Shown: positions 10,593 through 21,935, numbered from the stretch's first letter. The stretch: 47,104 nucleotides of DNA from Prorocentrum cordatum (GCA_963575745.1 CAUYUJ010014262.1:374935-422038); one strand, 5' to 3'. Notes: generated by a model from the letters alone, not told the origin. Numbers and translations: made by a program.

Positions 10593-13378
10593 GCACGATG
10601 CGCGCGATCAATCACTGGCCCCAGCATGACCCTGGCCAGCTTCCCTCCATGGACCGAGCCCGCCACCACTGACCGCTCGGGCTGCAGACGGCGCCCGAGC
10701 CAGGCGCGCTGGCGCAGGTGGCGGGGCCCTGCATACAACTGCACCTCCATCGCGGCCACGATCGCGGGGAACCCCTGCTGGGTGGCCGCCCCGAGCAGGC
10801 GCACGAAGGAGACCGAGTCGTAGAACTTCTTGATGTCGAGGAGGAGGGTCGCGGTGAACCACCCGTTCTCCACGTCGCACTCGTCCATGCAAGCACGGCA
10901 CACCGCGGCCCGTAGGGCGGAAGATCCGCGCGCCGCGGTATCCCACCACTCGGCCTGGGCGTCGCTCCACTCGTCAGTGGAAGCAGCACGAACCTTCGCC
11001 CAAACCTTGGAGGTGGTCGGCAGCATGCCGATGATGCGACCCCCTCCATCACGCTTGGGAATGGCGGCCCCAATGACCGCCGACACCTGCCACGGCCAAC
11101 CCCCCGCGGCCTCGCACTCATTGAGGAGCGAAGTGAGACCGTCGAATCCGTCCTCGGGCATCCGCTGCAGGTCGGCGGGGCCCACGTTGTCGATGCCGCG
11201 CGCCCTGCCCGAGCTCACGCGGCGCATGGCCGCGCGCACCTGGTCGGGAGTGATCGGACCCAGGCACTCATCAGCAGCACGTCGGAAAGTGGCGTTGAGG
11301 GCCTCGACAAGGTCGGCCTCATTGTACGTCGGGTCCTTCCACACCCTCTCCCAGAACAGGGTCTTCTGCTCCAAGATGGCGTCGGGCTGGGCGATGGGCC
11401 GCGCCGCAATGTCCCCCTCGGCGTCTCTGACGAGGCCGTAGGTCTCCAGCTGCTCGGCCGCGGGCTCCTTGACGCGTCGGTGGACGATGCCTGGCCTCCG
11501 CTGCCACGCCTCGTTGGCCCAGCGGACGTGCCCGAGGCGGGCGCGGTGGAGGCTGCGGCCGAGGAGGCGGTGGCACCATCGCTTAGTGCAAGCGAGCAGC
11601 CTTCGTACGCCATCCAAGCATGGCATTTCTTGCTGCAAAAAGATATCAGCACGAAGGCGCCACTCTTGCGCATCTTCCTGCAGGGACTGGCAGAAATACA
11701 CATGATGATCGTTATTCCCCACAAGTGCTCGTAGCAAGGGGATGGCCCGCACAACGCACTCGCGCTTCTGTGAACGGTCGGACCCGTTGGTCAGCAGCGC
11801 GACGAGGCGGACCAACAAGGTGCTCAGCGTCTGCCAACCCTCCAACACTGGGTCGAGCAGGTGGGCGCGGCCAGGGGTGCTCTTCATCCTGCGCTCCTCG
11901 ATCCGATAACCTTGACCACGCCCTCGCATTGTGTCCGCACTGCGACCGACCACCTGCTCCGTCTGGATCAGCGCCTCCTCGAGGGTGCCGACCCACTGCG
12001 CGCACATCTGCGAGACGTGGCCGGTGGAGAGCGGCACTCGCGCGAACAGGAAGTGGCCCTGGTCGGCGGGCCGCTGGCTGCTAGGCTTCCGAGCCTGCAC
12101 GGCAGCAGCGCACCTGGACCATGTCTCGGCACTCACTCGGTACTCAATGTCAGCTGGCGCGCCGCCGTCTCGATCGGGAGGCTCTGTGCCGGGCTGCGCA
12201 GCTGACTTCGCAGCCGTCGCTGGGCTGCTGCTAGGGGCTAGACCGTGCACAGGAGGCTCCGCAAAGCCTTCGTCGTACTCGGCAGCCAGCGCGTCCATGG
12301 GGTCGTCGTCGTAGTCCATCGACGTGCGCCGCGCTGCCGCATGGGTGGTTGCCGCGGAGAGCGCGTCTCCGCAGCACTGGGCAGCACTCCAGGCGCCGCC
12401 TCCAGCGCTGCGCCACCTCCCAGTCCACGGGGCCGCGTAGTCAGGCAGCGGGCGCAGGGCATGCCCGAGGTCGTCCGCAGCAATCGGCCCGCCAATCCCG
12501 TCGGCCTCCCCGAGGAGCGCGTCGTGGGGCCCCCGCAGCTCCTCTGGCAGCGCCTCGCGGCGCTTGCAAGCCTGCGCTGCGAGCTTGCGCTGCCTGCGGC
12601 TGCTGGGGTCCGCGGCGACCTTCGGCGGGCTGCGGAGAGGCAGGGCCGAGGGCAGCACCAGCGCCTGGTGGTACCAGCGGCGGTTGCTGGCCGCGAGCTC
12701 GATGATGAGCCCACAGTGCGTGCGCCGCGGCACGTTGGGCTCAGCCACAACCTTGACGTGCTCGGCGTACCCTGACGAGGCAAGCACGTAGTCGCACAGC
12801 TTGCCCTTGCCCTTGTGGCAGGTCGTGCGAACGTTCTCTGGCGCCACGACGGCGGCCCCGATCCGCTGCAACCACTCCGTCTCGCCCCAGTCGGTCGGCT
12901 CGACGCTCCAGTCGCCGACGATCACGAAGGGGTCCTTCATGAGCGAGAGGAAGGCCGCCAAGGAGGCGAGCCGCTGCTGGTTGGCTCCGCGAAACCGAAG
13001 CCTAGGCACCAAGTATGCAACCACGATGATCACGTTGCCTTGCAGCAGGTGCCAAACCATCGGAACGAAACCGAAGAAGGGGGGAGGCCGACCAGCCGCA
13101 ATGCACGCGCGTCGGTGCCCCTCAAACGTGGCGGCGGCCAACGTCTTCTTGATCGCAATCATCTCGCCGCCCGTGACGCCGTCCAGGGGCCGACCTGAAG
13201 GGATGCCAGGCGTGACTGCGACCTTCCAGTTGCCTTTCTGAATGTCGATCTGCTGCTGCTCGGCGGTGGCAGGTGGCGCATGGGTCTCGCAGAAAACGAC
13301 GACGTCAAAGCCAGCTCCGCGCCCCTCCAGGAACCTGCGAGAGGTCGGGCCGTACTGGGTGATACTCCCGAAGAACAT
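10570..13378 (-). pseudogene. LINE-A ORF2, part 1: APE endonuclease and RT motifs 1-B
   Basis: The ATG at 13378-13376 (MFFGSITQYG) lies 8 nt after the ORF1 stop. Endonuclease: FDVVVFCETH (catalytic Glu), IIVVAYLVPRL, FVIVGDWSVEP (GDW in place of GDFN), KLCDYVLAS, and RRTHCGLII as the terminal SDH-like His motif. RT: AIPKRDGGGRIIGMLP, motif A LLLDIKKFYDSV (about 10805-10845) and motif B SVVAGSVHGGKLARVMLG. The frame then runs directly into sequence that should follow motif C, so FVDD-type motif C is missing. The same frame stays open by chance to 9920, which is not coding. An intact protein would nick DNA and reverse-transcribe its own RNA by target-primed reverse transcription. Confidence 0.85.
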
Positions 13379-13385
13379 CCTTGCC

Positions 13386-14405
13386 TTAGTATGGGCTGGC
13401 CCCGTTCCTGACGTCGCGCCGTAGCCGCTCTGCAGCCGCCGCCTTGCCACGAAGCCGCACCGCGGTGTCAGCGCATCCTCCCGCAGGTGCAGCTCCCATG
13501 GCGACGTCCGCTGGCGAGCCCCCAGGCTCCCCTCCGACGGCGGCAGCGGGGGGCTGGCCTCCAGGAAGGACGGCAGGAGGAGTGCCAGGAGCAACCGCAG
13601 CAGCCTGCACGGGAGGCGCGGCGGGCAGCGCGGCGGTGAACTTCTGCAGCGCCTCCTTGGTCTGCTGCGCCACTGCGAGCCCCGAGTCAGGCGGCTTGTT
13701 GCCCGCCGCCAGCTGTGCCAGCTGGTCCTCATAGGTGGCCACGAGCTGGTTGACGAGGCCCGCCAACTTCCCGAGGTCGTCCCACGTCGACGCTGGGACG
13801 GGAGGTCCCCCTGGGTCCCCGCCAGCGGTGTCCGAGGCTGCGTCCTGCTTCGCCTGCTCCAGGTCGCCCCGAGCCGCGACAAGCTGCGCCTCGGCCTCCT
13901 CGAGCTCGTCCGCCGCTTCTTGAGCAGCTTGCTGAGCCCGCTCGAGGCGCTGGGTCGCATGGAGGACCACGCGCTAAGCCTTGACCACGGGCTGCGGCAG
14001 GTCCTTACCGCGGGGGCCCTCCATGCCAGCGGCGCGCAAGCGGCGCCGATAGACGATCCTGTCGCGCAGGGACTGGCCGAGGACGGACGCGAGCTGCGAA
14101 AACTTCTCGTCCTCCATGGCGACCCGGGACTCCAGCTGCTGGTCGCCGAGCACGGCGGCAGCCGGTGGGGCGGCAGGCTGGCGGCCTCCGCCCGGAGCGC
14201 GCGGCTGCGGCGGGCCATCGCGCCAGGGCAGCGCAGCGGCCTTGCCGGGGCCCCAGGCCCATGCCCCGCGCGGGGCGCCGCGGCGCGCAGGCCCTGGGCC
14301 TCCGCTGACACCAGGGTGCCCAGAATTGGGGGCGCTGCAGTGGTAGCACTTCGCCTTGGCCCCACGGTTCCAAGCACAGCAGGAGCGGCACCCCCAGCCC
14401 GCCAT
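13386..14405 (-). pseudogene. LINE-A ORF1: RanBP2-type zinc finger plus coiled coil, interrupted by TAG
   Basis: The ATG at 14405 begins MAGWGCRSCCAWNRGAKAKC, followed by YHCSAPN. This matches the RanBP2 pattern W-x-C-x2-C-x3-N-x6-C-x2-C. A TAG at 13976-13974 interrupts the frame after residue 143. The same frame resumes at once with a strong predicted coiled coil (RLERAQQAAQEAADELEEAEAQ cut into heptads) and a Pro/Ala-rich tail to 13386. ORF1 proteins of LINEs bind RNA and form multimers, and this layout fits. Nonsense mutation is the simplest reading; programmed readthrough is possible but unsupported. Confidence 0.75.
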
Positions 14406-14546
14406 CGCGCCGTCGTGTCGGTGATGGGCCGCCAGAAAGCCCCTGCAGTACTGGCTAAAGACAGTCGGGCTCCAAGAGCCCTAGCTCTGCCGCGGAATAG
14501 CGGCATCCGCGTCTGCCAACGCGGGCTCGGCCCGCCAAGCATCAGC

Positions 14547-14568
14547 CTTGAGCCAAAATGGCTACGGA
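14547..14568 (-). promoter_or_regulatory. dinoflagellate spliced leader (DinoSL) embedded in the genome
   Basis: The minus strand reads T + CCGTAGCCATTTTGGCTC + AAG, a perfect match to the 22-nt DinoSL (D-CCGTAGCC...CAAG). It directly precedes the LINE-A 5' UTR and directly follows the CTC microsatellite. The downstream sequence lacks an SL-gene donor (GT immediately after AAG; here GCTGATG), so it is not an SL RNA gene. It is a leader that was joined to a transcript and copied back into DNA. Confidence 0.95.
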
Positions 14569-14572
14569 AGGA

Positions 14573-14652
14573 GTAGGAGGAGGAGGATGGGGATGAGGAT
14601 CAGGAGGAGGAGGAGGAGGAGGAGGAGGAGGAGGAGGAGGAGGAGGAGGTTG
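14573..14652 (+). repeat. (GAG)n tract between LINE-A and LINE-B
   Basis: GAG triplets with a few GAT/GTA interruptions. On the minus strand this is the 3' CTC tail of LINE-B and at the same time the sequence into which LINE-A inserted. Confidence 0.95.
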
Positions 14653-14754
14653 AGGTTGAGGGCGCTCCGAGGACGCGCGCGTCGAGGGCGCGCGACTCGG
14701 TTGCGGCTCCGAAGCCGCGGGGGCCGCGGCCGAGGTGACGGGAGGCCAGCGGCC

Positions 14755-15629
14755 TCAGGGCAGCACAGCAGCCTGCTCCGCCCCGGGCCAGTTGGCCACG
14801 TCCTCGGCCCGCAGCCGCTTGGCCTGAGGAGTGCTCTCGACTCGGGCCTCGATCACGTCCAGGTCGGGGCTGGGGCGCTTGCCGCGGGCTGCCTCGAGCA
14901 GCCAGCGGACCTTCTCGTCGAACGCCCTCAGCTTCTTGACAGGGGCCCCTGCCAAGGGGAGTCCAGCACGTTGAACACCACCTCCGCGAGGAGGGACATC
15001 CGCACGAACACCAGCAGGACAGGGGGAGCGGGAGCCCGACGCAGACTCCCACTCCTGGCGGCCTCCGCCGCATCACCTTCTTGACTGCCGCAATTTATCA
15101 CAGGCTGCGGCCAACTGTCGGTGGAAGTCGTTGGACCCGAGGAGGCCGCTCCCAGCGGGACTGGCCTCCGCGGGTCTGCGGCGCCGCCGTCCAGCGCGAG
15201 GGAGACGTCGCCGACGGAGGGGAAGGGCTCGGCATCCAGGGCCACCAGCTCCATCGGCCTGGGCTGGGCCGCCTGCCCCGAAGCGGCTGCAGCCCGCGCA
15301 GCGGCCGCTCGCGCGGCACGGCGGCGGGCGGCCTGCTTCTTGGGGCCGAGAAGGATGCCCCCCCCAGCATGGGCAAACCGCCGCCGCCCAGCGACCTTCG
15401 GCCGAAGGCCGCGGGCGACCCGTTGGAGGTAGTCTCGCCCAGTCCTCGACGGAGCCGCAGGACAGCACGCGCGGAGACCCCGCCCCAGCAAGCGGCCGGC
15501 GGCCGCCGTGAAGAACCCGCACTTCAGGCAGCAGCCGCATGGCATGAGAGGGGTGAGGTCGGCCTCCGCCGATGTGCACGTCGTCATCTGCCAGCTTGAG
15601 CGCGTGGGCACCGTCCCGCTGCAAACCAA
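14755..15629 (-). pseudogene. LINE-B ORF2 C-terminal region (two frames)
   Basis: Frame 15629-14928 contains CGCCLKCGFFTAAAGRLLG, a later cysteine, GRDYLQRVARGLRP and an Ala/Arg-rich stretch. A neighbouring frame, 14955-14755, reads GAPVKKLRAFDEKVRWLLEA and continues to a stop. The CxxCG...L...C...L..V..GLRP pattern corresponds to the LINE-A C-terminus. The frame changes show decay, as does the preceding frame of the RT ORF, which becomes meaningless below about 15.6 kb. Confidence 0.55.
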
Positions 15630-18600
15630 GGCACCGCGCCTCCAGCCACTGCGAACGGGATGACCGCGACACTGAGCACCTGCACCTCAGGCAGCTGCCG
15701 TGGCTGTCCAACACATGGGACGTGCCGAAGGCAGCGACGAGGCGGGCTGCAGGCGGAGCCCGCCTCCGCCCCCTGGCACGCCGCACTGCAGGGACCAGGC
15801 CGTTCTCCGCCTCGATGGCGTCGAGGGTGGCTCGTAGCAGCCTTCTCCTGACCAGCGTGGCCATGTGCTCCGTCTGGTGGACCCGAGCCCGCTCGTGGGC
15901 AGCAACGCGGACAGCGTTCGCTGCTGCTCCCGCCAGGACGTCCGCAACCGCGTTGCCGACGACCAGCCACGGGGAGACCTGCAACTCGAAAGCCTCAGTC
16001 ATCTCCAGATGTGAGTACACGTGCTCCACAACGAACTCCGATCTGGGCCTGCTCCTGCTGCGAAATGTCTGCGCGAGGAGGCCCCACAAGTCGCTGTCGT
16101 CGCCGCGCGGCTGCAAATCAAAACGCCTCCACCAGCCCTCGCAGACGGCAAGGTTGTCCGAGATGTACACCGTGGGGCCGAGGGAGCCTTGGGCGGCGAG
16201 CACAAGCGCCCGCAATTCACCACGGTGGACGGTCTGCGTGCTGCCGCTGAGGCCGCCCCACGCTGCCTGCACGAGACCTCCGTCGACCAGGTGGACACGC
16301 GCCACTGCAAGGCCCACGCGACGAAGGCGCGGGTCTTGCCCCTCTGGACCTCCGCTGGCATCGCCGAAGAGGACAAGTGGAGCTTCCTCGGTGCCCTGCC
16401 CCAGTGCCCCTGGGGCCAGCGCTGCGGCCTGCTGGCCATCCAATAGCGTCCAGAGGTCGCGGTCGCGAGGGGCGGCGACCTCAGTCCAGCAGCGAGGGAT
16501 GATGCCGCGCAGCCAGAAAGCCGCGTGCGCCGCCTGGTCCGCGGCCGCGCGGGGCAGGAACTCGCTGCTGTCGTCGTAGGCCTTGCTGCCGACGTTGCAG
16601 GGGCAACTCCAGAACCGATGGAAAGGGGTCTCCTCCTCGCCACCACACCGTGGGCAGTTGGCGCACTCAATGTCGCCGAAGATCTCCTTCTTGCGCGACC
16701 TCGGCCAGGCACCACCCACCGCAATGGTGGCGAGTAGCTCCTCGAGCGCAGGGCCCCCAGGGAGACGTCGGAGCCGCTGAAGGAGCGCCTGGAGAGAACG
16801 AAGATCAGCACCAGCTTCCAGGCCTGCACCGCACCAGTGCGTGGCGGCGCGCTGCCAGAGGTCCTCCTGGATGGAGTCGCCGAGCGCGTCGAGGACAGCC
16901 CTGCAGGAGCCGTCTGTGATGCTGGCCACGTCAGGGAAGGCCCACCGCTCACGAGAGCCGTCCTGCAGACCGCGCCCCCAGCCCATAGGGCCGACGGACA
17001 CCCAGCCGTGCTGCAGGAGGCGGGCCTGGAGGGCAGAGATGGAGCCACGCACCAACCTCGACCCGCGCTCAGGCTCTGCCTCTCGAAGACGACTGTGGAT
17101 CGGGATCCAGGCCCGCGCCACTCTCCTTCTCAACTCCTGGCTGCCCCTCCAAACCTCGAACCAGCACTTGACCAGGGCGCGAGGTAGGCGCCTGGCGGGG
17201 TCGAGGGGGCCTGCGCGAAGTGCCAGCTGCGTGGTGAGGCAACGTCCACGCCTAGCAGCTTCTGAGACTGAAGCAAGCCTGCGACGGAGCTCTGCAAGCC
17301 TGCTGCCGAAAACGCCGAACACCTCGTGCCCGTAGGTCGCCGCCGCTTGCAGCCCGACCCTCCCGACGAACCCGCACTTCTGGTACTGCCGCGAGGCACG
17401 AGCCATGCCTCGAAGACGACCATTGGCGATGCGAGGCTTGCCCATGCGCTTGACGATCGTGCGACGGACTGGGCGACGGCCCGCTGCAAGATCGACGCCG
17501 AGGCATGTGCCGTGGCTCGCCGCCTGGATGGCGAGGCCATGCTGCTTGACCACCTGGGCAATGCGCCGCGCATCCTCCGGCTGCGAGCAGACGACGACGC
17601 TCTTGGGGGAAATCTGCAAACCCGCCTGCTGCATGCCCGAGCCGAAGTCGATGATGCCCTTCGCGACGGCGTCGACGACGGACTGGCGCGTGCCAGCGGA
17701 GGAAACCGACAAGTCGTCGACCCAGATCCGCGAGGGCAAGAGCTGGGGCGAGCCCAAGGTCAGCTGCTGCAGCGTGTGGTACGTCATGCAGCGCCCAAAC
17801 CTCGTGCCCGACCTGACGCCCTGCACCACCGACTGAGACGGAACAACGAACCGAGATGCCATGCCATCCTGCAGGAGTACCCTGCTCGCCACACACTGCT
17901 GCAATTCCAATGCCAGTACAGCGGGCGGAAACCCGCAACGGAGCGCCGCCTGAGCGAGCCCCGTCCACGGCATGCGGTCGTAGAACTTCTGGACGTCGAT
18001 CAGGCCGTGGCCGTGCGAGACACCCATGGCGGCGAAGGCCTCCTCGCTCACCGCTCGAGCAAAGGCTTCGCGAAGCGCTGAGTTGCCCGCGACGGCAGCG
18101 CCCCAGGCTGGGGCCGTGCGCCTCGCCCAATCACGCATGCTCTCCTCGCGGATCATGCTCCAGCAGCGCGTGACCATGCTCAGAACTCCGATGATGCGCT
18201 CACCGCCACCCTTCTTCTCGAGAACGTGGCCCAGCACCAAGAGGAGCTGCTTGGGCCAGCAGGCGGCCCGCTCAGCAGAAGAGAAGATGTCGGCCAACCC
18301 CTGCAGCGCAGGGTCGAGCAACCTCGCCAAGTCCAGCACCGTGAACTGGTCCACGCCCTTGCCAGTCTGGGGCCGCATGCGCTGGAGGGCGCAGCGAATG
18401 TCGGCAACCGTGATGCGGTCCAGCTCCTCGTGCTGCACCTGCTCGCGGAGGTCCTCGAACAGCTCACAAACCTCCTCGCGCCTGACGGGATGGGGCGCCC
18501 ACAGCTTCTCCCAAGAGGCCGCCTTGTGGTCGAGGATCGCGCTAGGGTGCACCAGGATGCTGCTGCCAACCAGGACCTCGTCTGCTGCCAGATGCCGCTC

Positions 18601-18780
18601 CCGCAGGGAGCGGAAGACCAACGGTGTGGCCCCGCCCATGCCGATCCACTGCCGAAACTGCCGCAGGGACTTGTGGACCGCCGACTGCGTGGCACGCGCT
18701 GCCGCTGCCGAGGCCGCTTCCTCGAAGGCCGCCAGGCTGCTGTCCGAGATGGCGCGCGCGCCACCCAAGCTCGCAACCAA
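15600..18780 (-). pseudogene. LINE-B ORF2: reverse transcriptase and RNase H
   Basis: A long frame from 18780 carries RT motif A GLIDVQKFYDRMPW (about 17970-18010), motif B SQSVVQGVRSGTRFGRC, and motif C SRIWVDDLSVSS (about 17704-17735) with both aspartates. A zinc motif CPRCGGEEETPFHRFWSCPC follows. RNase H: LVLFGDASGGPEG (about 16350-16380), HRGELRALVLA, VYISDNLAVCEGW and VYSHLE...GNAVADVLAG, so all catalytic positions appear present. CLRCRCSVSRS then begins the C-terminal zinc region. The frame is open to 15073 but is out of phase below about 15.6 kb. The RT core itself looks intact, unlike LINE-A. Confidence 0.85.
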
Positions 18781-19402
18781 CGCCCTGAAGCTCCCCAGCT
18801 CGCCCTGCTACTCGCCTCCAGGAGACGGCACGGGCCCGCCGCCGTCACCTGGTGGGCGTCGCCCGCTAAGGGGCACGGGCGGAGGGGGGGCGAGTCGGAC
18901 TCTGCTGCTGAGCTGGCCGCGACGGAGGTTGCCGCTGCTGCTGCCGCTGGGGACGAGCTCCTCGGCGCGCGCCAGCACGGCCCGCCAAAAAGCATCGGCG
19001 GGCTTTGGCGGGGGCGCGATCTCGCAGCTCCCGCCCAGCCTCTGCAAGAAGCCGCCGATCATATGTGGCCTGCTTGCTGCGCCGCCGAAGCTTGCCGACC
19101 CTAGAGAGTAGTGCTGCCGCAGAGGACCGCCAGCGCACTGCCGCCCCGCGAATGGGCTCGAGCCTGGTCGTCACACTCGGCGTGCACTTGCACTCGATCA
19201 GCCGCGCCTCTGAGCTGCGCGACACGCGTCCAAAAGTACTGCATCCGTGACGTGCGCGGATGGCCCTCTCCACGCGCCCAGCCCACTTCCCGTACTGGAT
19301 GCTGATCTGAGGTAACAGGGCGCCACCAACAAGAAAGGCGGCTGACTCAGCCGCACTGCACTCCAAAGACTCCACCACGGACGCTCGGCATCGAGGCACT
19401 CG
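18780..19402 (-). pseudogene. LINE-B ORF2 linker between endonuclease and RT (frameshifted)
   Basis: Coding sense passes through at least two frames here: one holding VGGALLPQISIQYGKWAGR and RLIECKCTP (19399 to about 19060), another holding MIGGFLQRLGG and PADAFWRAVLARAEELVP (19062 to about 18808). The protein then resumes in the RT frame at 18780. The region should be a continuous linker in an active copy. Small indels are the simplest explanation. Confidence 0.55.
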
Positions 19403-20619
19403 AACGGGTCTACCTCGCTGTCGTCAAACCGAGCTGCTGCCTGCGGGGAAGTGCCCGCCGCTGCTGCGGGGGGCCCCCAACCAACCTCCGAGTCCTCATC
19501 GCTGCTGTAGTCGCCCTCGGAGCCTGAACAGGTGGACAAAGCATCAAAGGTGCGATTCGGACAATGATCACCGAAGAGCTGGGAATGAAGCTCCAGCTCT
19601 TTCTGCCTGGCGAGGGCACGCCTTTCATCATCTCCTCTCTGCTTGGCGCGGCGGCCGCGGTGGGCGTCGGCGCGCGGCCGCTTCGCCACCTGAGGCAGGC
19701 CCTTCGCCATCGCCAGCTGCCGACCCAGAAGGACAGCTTGACTGGAACGAAACTGCACAACAAGACCGCAATGCGTCTTCCATGGGGCTGCGGCGGTGGC
19801 CCAGATGCCTGCCAACAGCGGGGCGCAGGCAGCAGAACACAGGCCGTAAACGGTGTGTGAACCGTGCTGGCCCGCGTCGCAGGTGGTCGCCACGTCCGCC
19901 ATCACCACCTGCGCGCCAATGCGGCGTAAGAAACCAGCCTGCTGCAAGGTCTGGTGCGGCAGGTTGAAGTCGCCAATGACTAGCCAAGGCGCCTTGACGG
20001 CGCGGAGCAGGGCCCCGAGCTTGCCAAAGCGCCGCAGGTTGCTGCCGCGCCAGCCGACCCCGCTCACGCCGTAGAAGGTGACCACGACAACCTGCCTGTT
20101 GCCCGCAAGGTGGAGCACGCTAGCTTGGAAGCCGTCGGCGGACTCAGCACCAGGGGCGGCCAGCGCCCGACCACCACTACCCTCCAGCGTGTGCAAGTAG
20201 TGACCGCGCCGACACATCAACCACCCTCCTCCCTCGGTGCCGCTGACGACACCAGTGCCCTCCAGCATGCCACGCCTGGAGGGCCGCGCGTGGTTGGCCA
20301 TGATCTTCAGATCAAGCTTCTTAGCTTCTCGTCGCCACTTCTCGAAGTGGCCAGCGCGCACGTGGGTCTCGACGAAACTGAACGAGCTGAAGCGGTTCAG
20401 CGACTCCTCCACGTAACCCCAAGCCTGTGGCCCCATCTCCGTGACATTCGCAAAGAATAGTCGATGGCCACCGCCTTCACAAAACTCGAGGTCAGCAGCC
20501 CCAGCTGCAACCTCAATCCCCTCAGCCTGCAGCGCCTCCTCATCACCTGGAGCGGCGGGCGTGGAGGAGGCGCCCAGGCCTGCGACTCCGCGGGTCGGGC
20601 TCCCAGGGGCCCGCGTCAA
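19402..20619 (-). pseudogene. LINE-B ORF2: APE-like endonuclease
   Basis: Motifs in order: RLFFANVTEMGP, FSFVETHVRAGHF (catalytic Glu), VVVVTFYGVSG, APWLVIGDFNLPHQ (GDFN), TTCDAGQHGSHTVYG, and KTHCGLVVQF (His motif). This is the endonuclease/exonuclease/phosphatase fold used by LINEs to nick target DNA. The frame starts with a non-ATG codon close to the ORF1 end and no in-frame ATG precedes the first motif, so the true start is unclear. The open frame continues to 19198, but the real protein leaves it near 19.40 kb. Confidence 0.8.
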
Positions 20620-20643
20620 GCATGCCCGACCCGCGGCTGCCCG

Positions 20644-21804
20644 TCAGGCCACGGCAGGGGGGGGGCAGGAGCCCCCGCAGCCGACGGGGAAGCGGGGCCG
20701 CCTCCAGCTGGGGGGGCGCCTCCTGCCTCCTGGCTCGCTGCACTCGGCGGGGGCGCGGGGGGGCCCGCTGAAGCGGTCGCGCCAGCTGCAGCTGCTGCAC
20801 GTGCTGCACGCGAGGCTGCGAACTTGGCGGCACTGATCACCTTGGCCGCCGCCGCCAGCCTCTTCACGTAGCGCCGAAGGGGAGCCAGTGCGGCGCTTCC
20901 TGCTGCTGCAACGCGAGCGGACCAGCGCTGCTCTGGACAAGATGAGCTTGTCACGTACCTGCATGGCCTTGGCGGCCAGCTCGACTTTGGTGGCTACGAG
21001 GGACTTCTCCAGATTCTGCAGCTCGCCCTGCTCCGCGGGCGAGAGGCCCTCCATGTTGGTGAACACGTCGGGGTCCCAGGAGAGGTGAAAGAGATCGTCC
21101 GAGACATCCGAGACGCCCGTCGCCCTCGCCACCTCAGCTGCGTGGCGGGCCATGACCGCCGCTGCGACAGCCTTGGCACGGTCGGCCTCCGCAAGGAGGA
21201 GCGCGAGCTCACCCTCCTTGACGCGGGCAGCTCGCAGCTGCTCCTCGAGGCGAAGCACCGCGTCGACCGAACCTTGGTGGCGGCGGGCTGCTTCCTTGTG
21301 GAGACCCGACGCCTTGCGGAAGACCTCGTCGGGGGGCTTCTCCGCCTCAGCTGGTGCCGCAGGCGTCGGCGGCTCCGCCAGCTGCTGGACCAGCTTGATG
21401 GCCGCCTTCACCTCGTCGGCCTGCGGGGAGGTGCTGGCCTTCTCGGCCAGCAGCGCCAGGAAGGACGAGAAGTCCGAGCCGTTGGAGCCCGTCTCGCTGC
21501 TGTTGCCGCTGCCCTGATGCCAGGGGCACTGGCCAACCCCACCCCGCGACGGCCGCGCCGGCCTGAGATATGGCTGGCGGCTGGCCTCACGGCGGCGAAA
21601 GGGCTCGACCTGCGCGCCACAGCTGCACGTCCAATGCGCATCGCCCCAGGATTCATTCCACATCCACTTCTTGCAGGTGAGGCAACGGGTCCAGTCATCG
21701 ATGAATGCCACCTTCCTCTGCTGGGGGCTGCCTCCTCCTCCTGCCCTCGCGCTGCGCGGGGCGGGAGATCGCGCAGCAGGCTTGCTGCGCCCCATGGTTC
21801 GCAC
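20644..21804 (-). pseudogene. LINE-B ORF1: zinc-finger-like motif plus coiled coil
   Basis: Begins at 21804 (GTG; an ATG follows at codon 4: MGRSKPAARS). WTRCLTCKKWMW and HWTCSCGAQ form a CxxC...CxC zinc-like motif. A Ser/Gly/Pro linker follows, then a coiled-coil stretch (SVDAVLRLEEQLRAARVKEG and LQNLEKSLVATKVELAAKAM). Near 20.91 kb the plausible frame changes to one reading APLRRYVKRLAAAAKVISAA, ending at 20616. Compared with LINE-A ORF1 the zinc motif is of another type. Role by analogy: RNA binding and particle formation. Confidence 0.65.
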
Positions 21805-21935
21805 CGAATTAGTCGGGGAGAGACTCGGCGGGCTGCCGCGGCGACTCTCCCGTCACCAAGAACGCGTCGCGGACGCTCGGTGCTGGCACGAAGGCGGGCG
21901 GGTCCCGCGCCCGAGCCAGAGCGGTTCTTGAGAGG

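Larger units (their letters stand above)
8154..14568 (-). mobile_element. LINE-A: APE-type LINE with DinoSL at its 5' end (defective)
   Basis: Element order on the minus strand: DinoSL (14568-14547), 5' UTR of about 140 nt, ORF1 (14405-13386), 8-nt gap, ORF2 (ATG at 13378) with endonuclease, reverse transcriptase, RNase H and two C-terminal zinc motifs, then a CTC tract. This architecture fits RNase H-bearing APE LINEs (I/R1/Tad-like group). The copy cannot be autonomous: in-frame TAG in ORF1, loss of RT motif C near 10.59 kb, and at least two frame changes in ORF2. GAG/CTC microsatellite stands at both edges. The start of the copy exactly at the spliced leader indicates insertion of a trans-spliced transcript. 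Confidence 0.85.
14653..21935 (-). mobile_element. LINE-B: second APE-type LINE family (degenerate)
   Basis: Same order as LINE-A (zinc/coiled-coil ORF1; endonuclease, RT, RNase H, C-terminal zinc motifs), but protein motifs differ enough that it is another family. The 5' edge meets a GAG tract at 21936-21990 and the 3' edge meets the GAG tract at 14573-14652. ORF2 is split over at least four frames. The first sequence after the 5' GAG tract (GAACCGCTCTGGCTCGGG on minus) shares only a few bases with the DinoSL, so a spliced leader is not claimed here. Confidence 0.8.

Noticed and set aside
14547-14568. A spliced-leader RNA gene
   Set aside because: The leader is followed by GCTGATG rather than a GT donor and SL-RNA intron, and leads straight into LINE ORF1.
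21900-21935. A second DinoSL at the LINE-B 5' edge
   Set aside because: Only a TGGCTC core and a few bases match; too weak to call.
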